DNA from: Corynebacterium vitaeruminis DSM 20294
GTDB taxonomy: Bacteria; Actinomycetota; Actinomycetes; Mycobacteriales; Mycobacteriaceae
Direction of reading: 5' to 3'
Assembly: GCF_000550805.1 (NCBI RefSeq)
Contig: NZ_CP004353.1
Span: forward strand, 1,116,001-1,180,000
DNA length: 64,000 nucleotides
The notes beneath the pieces were generated by a model, which had not been told where the DNA came from, did not search any database, and saw only the letters and a program-made list of their open reading frames with translations. The position numbers and the translations under genes are program-made. Below are positions 12,545 to 21,328 of this stretch, one piece after another. Within the stretch, counting starts at the first letter, position 1, and every line of letters starts with the position of its first letter.

Positions 12545-13633
12545 ATGCTCGAACTCACAGCCGATCCCATCGATCTCACCGCCGCCCTCGTCGATATCGC
12601 AAGCCCCTCGCACGAGGAGAAGGACATCGCGGATCAGTTGGAGGAGGCCCTGCGGGCCATCGACAACGTGGAGGTCAACCGCCACGGGAACACGCTGGTC
12701 GCCCGCACCCACCGTGGGTTCGACTCCCGGGTGATCCTGGCCGGTCACATCGACACCGTGCCGATCGCCGACAACGTCCCCTCCACCCGCGGCGTGGACG
12801 CCCAGGGCCGGGACACGCTGTTCGGCTGCGGCACCGTGGACATGAAATCCGGCATGGCGGTCTACCTCAACGCCTTCGCCACGCTGGCCAACGCCGAGGA
12901 GCTGGGCAAGGACCTCACCGTGGTTTGCTACGAGGGCGAGGAGGTCGCCAGCGAGTTCAATGGCCTGCGGCACGTCAACGAGGCGCACCCGGAGTGGCTG
13001 CGCGGCGACGTGGCGCTGCTCGGCGAGCCGTCGGGCTCCGTCATCGAGGCTGGCTGCCAGGGCACCATCCGCCTGCGGATCACCGCCCACGGCGTGCGCG
13101 CCCACTCCGCGCGCTCGTGGCTGGGCGACAACGCCATGCACAAGCTCGCGCCCGTGATCACCAACGTCGCCGAGTACGAGGCGCGCGTCGTCGAGGTCGA
13201 CGGCTGCGAATACCACGAGGGCCTCAACATCGTCTTCGCCGAGTCGGGCGTTGCCACCAACACCATCCCGGACCTCGCCTGGATGTTCGTCAACTTCCGC
13301 TTCGCCCCCGACCGCAGCGTCGACGAGGCGCTCGCCCACATGCTCGAGGTCCTCGACCTGCCCGAGGGCGTGGAGTACGAGATCGACGACGCCTGCTCCG
13401 GCGCGCGCCCCGGCCTCGACCGACCCGTAGTCGCCGAGCTCGTGGCCGCCACCGGCGGGAAGTTCCGCGCCAAGTACGGCTGGACGGACGTGGCGCGCTT
13501 CTCGGAGCTGGGCATCCCCGCGGTCAACTTCGGCCCGGGCGACCCCGCCTTCTGCCACAAGAAGGACGAGCAGTGCCCGGTGGCGATGATCACCGAGGTC
13601 TCTCAGGTTCTGCGCACCTACCTCTGCTCCTAG
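12545..13633 (+). CDS. dapE: Succinyl-diaminopimelate desuccinylase
   Basis: DapE (362 residues) is a di-zinc M20-family amidohydrolase that removes succinate from N-succinyl-LL-diaminopimelate, giving LL-diaminopimelate for lysine and cell-wall synthesis. The metal and catalytic residues are visible: H68-x-D70 (AGHIDTVP), D99 (GTVDMKSG), E132/E133 (YEGEEVAS), the GEPSG segment and a late His in FCHKKDE. The ATG at 12545 follows AAGG. The gene diverges from the dapD paralogue with a 163-base spacer. Confidence 0.93.
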   Translation: MLELTADPIDLTAALVDIASPSHEEKDIADQLEEALRAIDNVEVNRHGNTLVARTHRGFDSRVILAGHIDTVPIADNVPSTRGVDAQGRDTLFGCGTVDMKSGMAVYLNAFATLANAEELGKDLTVVCYEGEEVASEFNGLRHVNEAHPEWLRGDVALLGEPSGSVIEAGCQGTIRLRITAHGVRAHSARSWLGDNAMHKLAPVITNVAEYEARVVEVDGCEYHEGLNIVFAESGVATNTIPDLAWMFVNFRFAPDRSVDEALAHMLEVLDLPEGVEYEIDDACSGARPGLDRPVVAELVAATGGKFRAKYGWTDVARFSELGIPAVNFGPGDPAFCHKKDEQCPVAMITEVSQVLRTYLCS

Positions 13634-13649
13634 CACCGAGGCTCACCAG

Positions 13650-13673
13650 CTATAGACGTCGACAAGCGAAAAG
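13650..13673 (+). repeat. Dispersed GTCGAYAAGC element, extended copy (spacer)
   Basis: The core GTCGACAAGC (13658-13667) lies in the extended form CTATAGACGTCGACAAGCG and runs into the A/G-rich ribosome site of the next gene. The 19-base extended form, allowing C/T at one site, recurs inverted inside the carboxylesterase gene at 42637-42657. Confidence 0.6.
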
Positions 13674-13682
13674 AAGAAAGCA

Positions 13683-14510
13683 ATGGCACCACGAATCACT
13701 CCCGACGAGCGCGCCAAGCGCATGCTGCGCGGCCCGGTCCTGCTGCGCCAGACCGACACCCAGCAGGAATCGACCTACGACCAGCGCCTGCTGGAGCTCA
13801 CCGCCGACCACGACTGGCTGCACGCCGACCCGTGGCGCGTGCTGCGCATCCAGAGCGAGTTCGTCACCGGCTTCGACGCGCTGGCGGGCATCCCGCCCGC
13901 GGTGACCGTGTTCGGCTCCGCGCGCATCAAGGAGGATCACCCCTACTACGAGCTCGGCTGCGCGGTGGGGCGCAAGCTCGCGGAGGCGGACTACGCGGTC
14001 ATCACCGGCGGCGGGCCGGGCCTCATGGAGGCGGGCAACCGCGGCGCGTGCGAGGCGGGCGGGCTGTCCATCGGGCTCGGCATCGAGCTCCCGCACGAGC
14101 AGGGGATGAACGACTACGTCGACCTGGGCCTCAACTTCCGCTACTTCTTCGCACGCAAGACCATGTTCCTCAAGTACTCGCAGGCCTTCGTGTGCCTGCC
14201 GGGCGGCATGGGCACCCTCGACGAGCTCTTCGAGGTGCTGTGCATGGTACAGACGGGCAAGGTCACGCACTTCCCGATCGTGCTCATGGGCTGCGAATAC
14301 TGGGGCGGCATGGTCGCCTGGCTGAAAGACCGGCTCGTCGACGAGGGCATGATCGATGAGAAGGACCTGGACCTCTTCCTGTGCACCGACTCGGTCGACG
14401 AGGCGGTCGCGCACATCGTCAAGGCGCACTCGGAGATCACCAAGACGCTGCGCGAGCGGCTGCTCAACCACGAGGACGCGCGGCGCGCGAGCCGCTGGGT
14501 GGCGAGGTGA
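13683..14510 (+). CDS. LOG-family nucleotide phosphoribohydrolase
   Basis: Protein of 275 residues of the TIGR00730/LOG family. The nucleotide-binding GGGPGLMEAGNRGA (about 109-122) and the catalytic PGGMGTLDE (about 172-180) are intact. LOG enzymes cleave nucleoside 5'-monophosphates to base plus ribose-5-phosphate. In plants and some actinobacteria this releases active cytokinins, and in most bacteria the natural substrate is uncertain. The N-terminal extension of about 65 residues is usual for the longer corynebacterial form. The gene leads a tightly packed run: folP2 overlaps its stop. Confidence 0.82.
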   Translation: MAPRITPDERAKRMLRGPVLLRQTDTQQESTYDQRLLELTADHDWLHADPWRVLRIQSEFVTGFDALAGIPPAVTVFGSARIKEDHPYYELGCAVGRKLAEADYAVITGGGPGLMEAGNRGACEAGGLSIGLGIELPHEQGMNDYVDLGLNFRYFFARKTMFLKYSQAFVCLPGGMGTLDELFEVLCMVQTGKVTHFPIVLMGCEYWGGMVAWLKDRLVDEGMIDEKDLDLFLCTDSVDEAVAHIVKAHSEITKTLRERLLNHEDARRASRWVAR

Positions 14511-15388
14511 CAGGGGAGCACCCCGCACGAATGACCTCCTCAGCCTTCCTCGGCGACGACGGCCTTGCCATCGTCATGGCCATCATCAACACCACCCCGG
14601 ACTCCTTCTACGACAAGGGCGCCACCGCGAAGTTCGACGACGCGCTGGCCCGCGCGGAGAAGGTCATCGCCCAGGGCGCGCGCATCGTCGACATCGGCGG
14701 CGTCAAGGCCGGTCCTGGCGACTTCGTCTCGCCCGCGGAGGAGATCGACCGCGTCGTGCCGCTCATCGCCGCCGTCCACGAGCGCTTCCCCGGGGTGACC
14801 ATCTCGGTGGATACCTGGCGCAGCGAGGTCGCCGACCGCGCCATCGCCGCCGGAGCCACGCTCGTCAACGACACCTGGGCCGGGCACGACCACGAGCTCT
14901 CCGCCGTCGCCGGGCAGCACCGGGCGGGCTACGTCTGCTCGCACACCGGCGGGGTGATCCCGCGCACCCGCCCCTACCGCGTCCACTTCGACGACGTGGT
15001 GCAATCCGTCATCGAGGAGACCACCGCGCAGGCCGAGCTCGCGGTGAGCCGAGGCGTGCCCGAGGAGATGATCTTCATCGACCCCACCCACGACTTCGGC
15101 AAGAACACCTTCCATGGCCTCGAGCTGCTGCGCCGCATCGACGAGATCGTCGCCACCGGCTGGCCGGTGCTCATGGCCCTATCGAACAAGGACTTCGTCG
15201 GCGAGACCCTCGGCCGCGAGGTGAGCGAGCGCGTCGCCGGGACGCTGGCCGCCACCGCGTGGTCCGGCCAGCACGGGGTCGCGGCCTTCCGCGCCCACGA
15301 GGTGCAAGAAACCGTCGACGTCATCCGCATGACCGGTGCGATCATGGGTAAGGTCGCGCCGCTTGACACCACTCGCGGGCTCGCATGA
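14507..15388 (+). CDS. folP2: FolP2, dihydropteroate synthase-like protein
   Basis: Protein of about 293 residues with the dihydropteroate synthase TIM-barrel blocks IINTTPDSFYDKGA, DIGGVKAGPG, ISVDTWRSEV, NDTWAG and IDPTHDFGKNTFHGLELLRR. These match mycobacterial FolP2 (Rv1207) closely, including the position next to gpgS. The mycobacterial FolP2 paralogue does not show normal dihydropteroate synthase activity, so folate synthesis should not be assumed. The GTG at 14507 overlaps the LOG stop. An ATG at 14531, giving MTSSAF, is an alternative start. The stop overlaps the gpgS start. Confidence 0.85.
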   Translation: MTGEHPARMTSSAFLGDDGLAIVMAIINTTPDSFYDKGATAKFDDALARAEKVIAQGARIVDIGGVKAGPGDFVSPAEEIDRVVPLIAAVHERFPGVTISVDTWRSEVADRAIAAGATLVNDTWAGHDHELSAVAGQHRAGYVCSHTGGVIPRTRPYRVHFDDVVQSVIEETTAQAELAVSRGVPEEMIFIDPTHDFGKNTFHGLELLRRIDEIVATGWPVLMALSNKDFVGETLGREVSERVAGTLAATAWSGQHGVAAFRAHEVQETVDVIRMTGAIMGKVAPLDTTRGLA

Positions 15389-16140
15389 CCGGCCCCAGCG
15401 TGTCGGTGGTCATCCCGGCGCTCAACGAGGAGGACACGGTCGCCGAGGTGGTCGCCTCCGTGCGCGCAGGGTCGCAGGCGGTGGCGGAGATCCTCGTCAT
15501 CGACGCCGACTCCACCGACGAGACCGCCGCCCGCGCGAGCGCCGCGGGGGCGAGAGTGCTGAACTGGCGCGAGATCCTCCCGCAGGTTCCCACGCGCCCG
15601 GGCAAAGGCGAGTCGCTCTGGCGCGGGGTGGCCGCGGCGAGGGGAGAGGTGGTCGTGTTCATCGACGCGGACCTGCGCCACCCCGATCCCTCGATCGTCG
15701 AGCGGCTGGTGGCTCCCTTTGACAACGAGCGCGTGGCGCTCGTCAAGGCGAGCTACCGCCGCGGCTTCGAGGGGCGTCCCACCGGCGGCGGCCGGGTCAC
15801 GGAGCTGACGGCGAAGCCCCTGCTCGCGGCGCTGTACCCGGAGCTCGCGCGCCTCGATCAGCCGCTTGCGGGCGAGTACGCCATTCGCCGTGAGGTGGCC
15901 AGTCGCCTGCCGTTCGTGGGCGGTTACGGCGTCGAGGTGGGTTTGCTTATCGACGTCTACCTCACGGCGGGCATGGGCGCCATCACCCAGGTGCCGCTGC
16001 CCGACAAGGCCCACCGCAACCGACCCTTAGAGGAGCTGCGCCCCATGGCGGAGGTCATCGCGGCCACCATCCTAGGCAGGGCGGGGGTCGCGTCCGCGCT
16101 GGCCATCCAGCAGCGCCCGCCGCTTGCTGAGGTACGGTAG
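15385..16140 (+). CDS. gpgS: Glucosyl-3-phosphoglycerate synthase
   Basis: GpgS (251 residues, GT81) joins glucose from a nucleotide sugar to 3-phosphoglycerate, the first step toward glucosylglycerate and, in mycobacteria, methylglucose lipopolysaccharide. The GT-A fold is shown by VSVVIPALNEEDTV, the metal-binding DAD of VFIDADLRHPDPS (about 93-95), RLDQPLAGEYAI and YGVEVGLLIDVY. It starts with ATG overlapping the folP2 stop (ATGA), so translation is coupled. One copy of the GTCGAYAAGC motif lies inside it (15945-15954), spelling Leu-Ile-Asp with the unusual CTT codon. Confidence 0.9.
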   Translation: MTGPSVSVVIPALNEEDTVAEVVASVRAGSQAVAEILVIDADSTDETAARASAAGARVLNWREILPQVPTRPGKGESLWRGVAAARGEVVVFIDADLRHPDPSIVERLVAPFDNERVALVKASYRRGFEGRPTGGGRVTELTAKPLLAALYPELARLDQPLAGEYAIRREVASRLPFVGGYGVEVGLLIDVYLTAGMGAITQVPLPDKAHRNRPLEELRPMAEVIAATILGRAGVASALAIQQRPPLAEVR

Positions 16141-16189
16141 GACTCGCACCGTTTCCCATCACCGACACAACTTTTAAGGACCAACCGCC

Positions 16190-16471
16190 ATGATCTCGTG
16201 GATCCTGCTCATCATCGTGCTCGCCGCGCTCATCGTGCTGCTCACCCTGGCGTTCGCCACCGCCTTCGGCCGCGGGGAGCAGACCCCCGAGCTGCCGGAG
16301 ACCGCCGAGCTCAACGAGGAGAACATCGAGGCCCTGGCCGCCGGAAACCTGGATGACGTCCGCTTCGACGTGAGCGTGCGCGGGTATAACCAGGCGCAGG
16401 TCGATGCCGTGGTGGAGTACCTGTTCGCGGAGCTGCGCCGGGCGCGGGCGGGCGCGGACCGCGAGCAATAG
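16190..16471 (+). CDS. Small DivIVA-domain membrane protein
   Basis: Protein of 93 residues with an N-terminal membrane helix (3-24), an acidic linker, and a C-terminal RFDVSVRGYNQAQVDAVVEYL segment typical of short DivIVA-type domains that recognise curved membranes or cell-division partners. The equivalent mycobacterial gene follows gpgS as well. It is probably anchored in the cytoplasmic membrane with the domain inside. Its function is not established. Confidence 0.75.
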   Translation: MISWILLIIVLAALIVLLTLAFATAFGRGEQTPELPETAELNEENIEALAAGNLDDVRFDVSVRGYNQAQVDAVVEYLFAELRRARAGADREQ

Positions 16472-16477
16472 CCCCGG

Positions 16478-16504
16478 TTGTGCCGGTGGAAATCGGAGTA
16501 CACT
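16478..16504 (+). promoter_or_regulatory. Putative promoter of the DUF3117 gene
   Basis: A -10 TACACT (16499-16504) matches TANANT perfectly and lies 15 bases after TTGTGC (16478-16483). The spacing is a little short. A leader of about 90 bases would result. Confidence 0.4.
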
Positions 16505-16601
16505 GGATCTAGTTGGGTCTGGCCCATTGATGGTTCCAGCCCACACCACAACGACACGAGACGCGCCACGTCTTTAGCTTTGAGGAACACGGTGATCTTA
16601 C

Positions 16602-16769
16602 ATGGCAGCAATGAAGCCCCGCACAGGAAACGGTCCGATGGAAGCGGTCATTGAGTCCCGAAAGATCGTCATGCGCATTCCTACCGACGGCGGCGGAAGG
16701 CTCGTCATCGAGCTCAACAAGGAAGAGGCCGCGGAGCTCGGGGCGCTGCTCACCGAGGTGTCGCAGTAG
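16602..16769 (+). CDS. DUF3117 small protein
   Basis: A 55-residue protein beginning MAAMKPRTGNGPMEAVIESR and ending LLTEVSQ. This is the highly conserved actinobacterial DUF3117 family (Rv1211-like), always of this length and usually in this neighbourhood. It is predicted to be mostly beta with an acidic C-terminal helix. No activity is known. A GAGGAA site lies upstream of the ATG. Confidence 0.85.
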   Translation: MAAMKPRTGNGPMEAVIESRKIVMRIPTDGGGRLVIELNKEEAAELGALLTEVSQ

Positions 16770-16881
16770 CCCTCCCGTCACCTTTTCATTACCCTCATCG
16801 CAAGCCCGCTTGGATGAGGGTGTTGCTCGTCTTAAGCTAGTTGCAAGCCGCTTTGAAGTTCTACAAGGAGTTCGCCCACGC

Positions 16882-17754
16882 ATGTTGTCGCACGTCATCG
16901 ATCTGCTCGCCGATCCCATCGACCTGAGCCCGCTCCACGGCGAGGATGACTTTTCCCGCCTCGTCTCGGAGTCCGGCCACAGCTACGACGTGGCCCGCCA
17001 GGGCTACGTCACCCTCGCGGGGGGCGCCGGGCTTCGCTACGGCGGCGATGACACGCAGATGATCAACGACCGCGAGACCTTCCTCGGCCGCGGCCACTAC
17101 GCGCCCTTCGTCGAGGCGGTCACGGAGGCCGTGGGCGAGGTCATCGATGAGGCCGGAATCCCCGACGACGCCGAGCCCGCCATCTGCGAGGTCGGCGCCG
17201 GCACCGGCTACTATCTCTCGCACATGCTCGACTCCATCGACGGCTCCCGCGGCATCGGGCTGGACGTGTCCATCCCCTCGGCGAAGAAGCTGGCCAAGTG
17301 CCACCCCCGCGTCGGCGCGGTGGTGGCCGACGCGTGGGCGACTCTGCCCATCCGCGACAACTGCATCGACGCCATCGCCGTCGTCTTCGCCCCGCGCAAC
17401 GCCAGCGAGTTCGCGCGTGTGCTCAAGCCGGGCGGGCAGGTCGTGGTGCTCACCGCCGACACCGGCCACCTCGACGAGCTGCGCGAGCCGCTCGGCATCA
17501 TCGGCGTAGAGAAAGGCAAGGTCCAGCGCATGATCGACCAGGCGCGCGACCACCTCGTGCCCGTGGGACCCAGCGAGCCGGTGCAGTTTAAGATGCAGCT
17601 GGATCAGGGCTCGATCGCCACCCAGATCGGCATGAGCCCGTCCGCGCGCCACATCCACCCGGACGTGCTCGCCGAGCGCATCGCCACGCTGCCGACGACC
17701 ATGGAGGTCACGGCCAGGGCGATGATCACGCGGTTTAAGAAGGTCGGGGCCTAG
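16882..17754 (+). CDS. RlmA-like rRNA guanine methyltransferase
   Basis: Protein of 290 residues with a class I S-adenosylmethionine fold: ICEVGAGTGYYLSHML binds the cofactor and GIGLDVS follows. The segment YDVARQGYVTLAG... MINDRETFLGRGHYAPF is characteristic of RlmA-type 23S rRNA guanine-N1 methyltransferases. The N-terminal cysteine zinc finger of the E. coli enzyme is not visible, as in many actinobacterial homologues. The ATG at 16882 is chosen because AAGGAG lies 11 bases upstream; the same frame is open further left without a site. Its stop shares the tetranucleotide CTAG with the convergent GH32 gene. Confidence 0.78.
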   Translation: MLSHVIDLLADPIDLSPLHGEDDFSRLVSESGHSYDVARQGYVTLAGGAGLRYGGDDTQMINDRETFLGRGHYAPFVEAVTEAVGEVIDEAGIPDDAEPAICEVGAGTGYYLSHMLDSIDGSRGIGLDVSIPSAKKLAKCHPRVGAVVADAWATLPIRDNCIDAIAVVFAPRNASEFARVLKPGGQVVVLTADTGHLDELREPLGIIGVEKGKVQRMIDQARDHLVPVGPSEPVQFKMQLDQGSIATQIGMSPSARHIHPDVLAERIATLPTTMEVTARAMITRFKKVGA

Positions 17755-19166
17755 GCGCCGAGCTTCGACTCGGGGAACAGGCTGTCCTCGCGCAGGATGG
17801 TCGCGCCCTTGCTGGCGGTGCCCACGAACTCCTCGCACTGGCCGTTGAAGTAGACGCGGCTGGCCATGGCCGCCTGGCCGCCGTCGGCAAAGACCTCCAC
17901 CGTCGAGCCGTCGACGATGATGGTGACGGCGTCGGTGTCGTCCTCGTGCAGGGGAGCCACGGCCACCGGGTCGCCCGAGTGGAAGGCGTTCATCGAGCGG
18001 TCGAGCTCGAGGCGATCGCCGCGGTGCGTGATGACGGCCGCCACCTGGCCGATGGAGTCGACGAGCTCCACGCGCAGGTACTCGCCGGTGGGGACGTCGC
18101 CCATGCCCACCCACATGCTTGCGGCATCCGAGTGCATGATGGCGGTCGGGATGCCCGCGATGGGCGTCTGGTAGAGCTGCCCGCCCTCGAGGGTCACGCG
18201 CCGGGGCAGGGAGAGGCAGTTGGCCCAGTCCTCCTTGATGAAGCTTTCGTGCTTCGAGCCGTCGTCAAGCCTGCCGATGCCGTTCATCAGCCCGAAGAGC
18301 GTGGCGGCGTCGTAGCGGTGGTCGGGATCGATGGCGCTGGACGGGCGGTTGGTGTTGCGGGGCCGGGTGAAGTCGTGGCCGTAGTCGATGCGGGTGAACG
18401 GGGTGGTGACGGCGAACTCGTTGCCCACGAGCGAGCCGACCAGGTAGCCGGAGATGTCGATGCCGTCGCGCTCGACCGTGACGATGAGGACGTCGTAGAT
18501 CTCGCCGTCGACCTCGTCGCGCAGGCGGACGATGCGCGGGGAGACCAGCCGGGCGTCGGTGATTCCCATGTCGCCGGTGATGACCAGCGGCCCCAACAGC
18601 GCCCAGTCGCGGCCGTTGTGGGACTGCGCGATGACCAGCCGGGGAGCCTCAGAGTCGCCGGTGACCGCCAGCATGATCCAGCCCTCGTGCCCGTCCTCGC
18701 GGGCGTCGTCGAGCTTCCAGTCGGGCACCACGCACGGCGAGCGGAAGCGGGTGAACCCGTCCTGGTCGCCGAGGATCTCGCCCGCGCGGTGGACGTGCGG
18801 GTCGACGCTCGAGCCCTTGTCGTTGACGTCCTCGGTGGTGGCATCGAGGTCGTCGATCGTGGCCAGGTGGATGGAGGCCGAGTCCGCGGTCACCGAGGTG
18901 AAGTACAGCGCCGCCTCGTCGCCCACCGCGGTCACCGCGCCCGCGCGCAGCCTGGTCTCGCGCGTCAGCGGGGCGAGCACGTCGTCGCAGATCTCCCAGC
19001 TAAACGGCGTGCCGTGGGAGACCTGGTGCGCCCAGCGCGCACCCGCCTCGGGGGTCGGGCGGAACTGGTGGAAGACGTGCCAGCTGTAGCCGTCGTACAG
19101 CGCGCCGGCGGGGGCGTCGAGGATTCCCTTCTCGGGGGTGACGTGGAGTTCGGGGCGGAAAGTCAT
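17751..19166 (-). CDS. GH32-like glycosidase (levanase/invertase type)
   Basis: Protein of 471 residues beginning MTFRPELHVTPEKG, with a five-bladed-propeller GH32 pattern and a C-terminal beta-sandwich ending in the SLFPESKLGA region. GH32 enzymes hydrolyse sucrose, sucrose-6-phosphate or fructans. The usual WMNDPNG nucleophile motif is only recognisable as LDAPAGALYDG, and RDP as FRSPCVVPD, so it is a divergent member and the substrate is uncertain. There is no signal peptide, so it should be cytoplasmic. The start at 19166 follows AAGGA. It is 32 bases after alsD on the same strand and probably co-transcribed. Confidence 0.7.
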   Translation of the reverse strand: MTFRPELHVTPEKGILDAPAGALYDGYSWHVFHQFRPTPEAGARWAHQVSHGTPFSWEICDDVLAPLTRETRLRAGAVTAVGDEAALYFTSVTADSASIHLATIDDLDATTEDVNDKGSSVDPHVHRAGEILGDQDGFTRFRSPCVVPDWKLDDAREDGHEGWIMLAVTGDSEAPRLVIAQSHNGRDWALLGPLVITGDMGITDARLVSPRIVRLRDEVDGEIYDVLIVTVERDGIDISGYLVGSLVGNEFAVTTPFTRIDYGHDFTRPRNTNRPSSAIDPDHRYDAATLFGLMNGIGRLDDGSKHESFIKEDWANCLSLPRRVTLEGGQLYQTPIAGIPTAIMHSDAASMWVGMGDVPTGEYLRVELVDSIGQVAAVITHRGDRLELDRSMNAFHSGDPVAVAPLHEDDTDAVTIIVDGSTVEVFADGGQAAMASRVYFNGQCEEFVGTASKGATILREDSLFPESKLGA

Positions 19167-19198
19167 GGGGAGTGAGGATTCCTTTGGTGAGTTCGCGG

Positions 19199-19939
19199 CT
19201 AGCTTTTGACTTCGGTGGCGTGGATCTGGCGGTCGAGGTCCTCCGGCGCGAGCTGCGCGCGGGAGAAGTCGTGCGTGAGCGGCAGCTTGAGGTTCAGATC
19301 GGTGCCGGGGCACACCTCGACCTTGCCCTGATGCAGGACGAAGTCGAGCACGTGCCCGCCCGAGGTGCGCTTGTCGTCGATGAAGTGGACGTGGCAGCCC
19401 GGCACGCCGATGCCCTTCTCGTAGACCGGGGTCCTAAACCCCGCGATGACGCCGGTGACGTCGTGGAAGACGAGCTCCGCGTCGTCGCCGGTGGCCTCCA
19501 TCATGGGCCGGTAGGGGCGCTGCTGCTTGGTGACGGTGCGCACCGTGACCTCGCTGAACACACCGGAGATGCGCACGGCGTACATGTAGTTCTCGCTGGG
19601 CAGCAGGGAGGAGATGAACTCGGAAAGCTCCGCGCGGCGCATGCCCTCCGGGGCTTGGGCGACGATGCGCGGGACGAAGTTGGTGGCCACCGCGAACGGG
19701 CTGCGCTGCTCGAGCGAGGCGACCTCGGCGGTGCCGTCGCCGCGGACCTGGTAGGCGACGCCGTCGACGATGATCATCTCGCCGTCGAGGGCGTCGAAGG
19801 TGCCGATGCCGAAATTGCCGTGCCCGAGGATCTCGCCGACGGAGATCTCCCCGTCATAGATGCCGTCGAGCAGGGCGGTCATGAGTGAACTTTGGAAAAT
19901 CGTGTGGCGTTCGATGGGTAAGACATGCTCCTCGTTCAT
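19199..19939 (-). CDS. alsD: Alpha-acetolactate decarboxylase
   Basis: Protein of 246 residues that converts alpha-acetolactate to acetoin. The N-terminal IFQSSLMTALLDGIYDGE, GHGNFGIGTFDALDGE and the zinc-binding GCHVHFIDDKRTSGGHVLDF (two His of HxH plus a third His) are the family hallmarks. Length is normal. No acetolactate synthase gene is adjacent. The ATG at 19939 gives MNEEHVLPIERHTIFQSS; an internal ATG would cut off the conserved IFQSS. It lies downstream of glgA beyond a hairpin. Confidence 0.9.
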   Translation of the reverse strand: MNEEHVLPIERHTIFQSSLMTALLDGIYDGEISVGEILGHGNFGIGTFDALDGEMIIVDGVAYQVRGDGTAEVASLEQRSPFAVATNFVPRIVAQAPEGMRRAELSEFISSLLPSENYMYAVRISGVFSEVTVRTVTKQQRPYRPMMEATGDDAELVFHDVTGVIAGFRTPVYEKGIGVPGCHVHFIDDKRTSGGHVLDFVLHQGKVEVCPGTDLNLKLPLTHDFSRAQLAPEDLDRQIHATEVKS

Positions 19940-19982
19940 GTCCGCCCAGAATAGTCGCGCGCGCCGGTTCCTGCAGGCAGGC

Positions 19983-20034
19983 TTCCCCCCCGCGCTTTGC
20001 GCTTGCCGACGACAAGCCTTCGGCGCGGGAGGGA
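19983..20034 (-). terminator. Two-level hairpin between glgA and alsD
   Basis: CCCGCGC (19989-19995) pairs with GCGCGGG (20023-20029). Inside it GCTTGCCG-A-CGACAAGC (20001-20017) forms a second near-perfect stem. There is no clear U-tract. The inner stem is a variant of the dispersed GTCGAYAAGC motif. Confidence 0.5.
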
Positions 20035-20040
20035 GGGTGC

Positions 20041-21213
20041 CTAGATGAGCGAGGAGTAAATGTCGACGGTCTGCTGGGCGATGGTGACCCAGGAGAAGGA
20101 ATCCACCGCGCGCTGGCGCCCGGCCATGCCGAACTTCTTGGCGCGCTCGCGGTCGGCGACCATCGCGTTGACGGCCGCGGCGAGGTCGCGCTCGAAGGCC
20201 TCCGGGTCGTTTTCGTCGTAGTGGACGAGGTTGCCGGTGGTGCCGTCGACGACGACCTCCGGGATGCCACCGACGTCCGAGGCGACCACGGCGGTGCCGC
20301 AGGCCATGGCCTCGAGGTTGACGATGCCGAGCGGCTCGTAGATGGACGGGCACACGAAGGTGTCCGCGGCGGTGAGGATCTCCTGGATCTTCGGCTTGTC
20401 CAGCATCTCCTGGACCCAGACGATGCCGTCGCGCTCGGCCTGGAGGTCGTGGACGAGCTTCTCGGTGCGGGCCGCGATCTCCGGGGTGTCCGGCGCGCCG
20501 GCGCACAGCACCAGCTGGACGTCCTTGTCGAAGCTGCGGGCGGCCTTGACTAGGTGCTCCACGCCCTTCTGGCGGGTGATGCGGCCGACGAAGGCGACGA
20601 TCGGGCGGTCCGGGTCGATGCCCAGCTTCTTGAGCACCGAGTCCTCGGCCTCGTCGAAGGTGGGGCGCGGCTGCCAGAGCTCGGTGTCGATGCCGTTGAG
20701 GACCACGTGCACCTTGTCGGCGTCGATGCGCGGGTAGGCCGCCAGGACGGCGTCCTTCATCTTGGCGGACACGGCGATGACGGCGTCCGCGTACTCCATG
20801 GCGTTCTTCTCGGACCAGGATGAGATGTCGTAGCCGCCGCCGAGCTGCTCGCGCTTCCACGGGCGGTCGGGCTCGAGCGAGTGCGCGGTGGCCACGTGCG
20901 GGATGCCGTGGAGGCGGGCGGCGAGGTGGCCGCCCAGGCCTGCGTACCAGGTGTGGGAGTGGACCACGTCGACGTTGGTGGCGGCCTCTGCCATGCGCAG
21001 GCCGGTGGACAGTGTCTTGATGGCGGGGTTGGCGTTGGCCAGGGCCTCGTCGACGCCGTGGACGTAGACGTTGGCCTCGTCGCGCGGGGCGCCCATGCAG
21101 TGAACGTCGACGGGGACGATCTCGCGCATGTATCGGGTCAGTTCGGTCACATGAACACCGGCGCCTCCGTAGATCTCCGGCGGGTATTCCTTGGTCATCA
21201 TCGCAACTCTCAT
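20041..21213 (-). CDS. glgA: Glycogen synthase, GT4 type (GlgA/GlgM)
   Basis: Protein of 390 residues with a GT4 (GT-B) fold: [19 protein letters not shown] at the start, [15 protein letters not shown], then [14 protein letters not shown] and the donor-binding [27 protein letters not shown]. In corynebacteria this gene is called glgA (glycogen synthase). The mycobacterial orthologue Rv1212c makes maltose-1-phosphate from ADP-glucose (GlgM), so the acceptor could be glucose-1-phosphate. It is divergent from glgC, which makes its ADP-glucose. The start MRVAMM at 21213 is chosen over upstream in-frame codons because it begins the conserved first strand. Confidence 0.9.
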   Translation of the reverse strand: MRVAMMTKEYPPEIYGGAGVHVTELTRYMREIVPVDVHCMGAPRDEANVYVHGVDEALANANPAIKTLSTGLRMAEAATNVDVVHSHTWYAGLGGHLAARLHGIPHVATAHSLEPDRPWKREQLGGGYDISSWSEKNAMEYADAVIAVSAKMKDAVLAAYPRIDADKVHVVLNGIDTELWQPRPTFDEAEDSVLKKLGIDPDRPIVAFVGRITRQKGVEHLVKAARSFDKDVQLVLCAGAPDTPEIAARTEKLVHDLQAERDGIVWVQEMLDKPKIQEILTAADTFVCPSIYEPLGIVNLEAMACGTAVVASDVGGIPEVVVDGTTGNLVHYDENDPEAFERDLAAAVNAMVADRERAKKFGMAGRQRAVDSFSWVTIAQQTVDIYSSLI

Positions 21214-21328
21214 AACCCAAACCTTAACGCGTATTTTCCCTCCGCGTGTGGGTGTTGAACGGGTGTCATTCGTCGCAATCATCACCAATGCCAAGCAAAC
21301 ATTGTGCAAAGCATATAAATTGGGCGGG

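Noticed and set aside
19199..21220. A single 673-codon minus-strand frame spanning alsD and part of glgA
   Set aside because: Only the last 246 codons are a real gene (alsD). The part before 19939 is Arg-rich shadow coding in another frame of glgA.
21214..21328. GlxR (cAMP regulator) site in the glgA-glgC spacer
   Set aside because: Expected from C. glutamicum biology, but I found only half-matches such as TGTGGGTGTTGAACG, not TGTGA-N6-TCACA.
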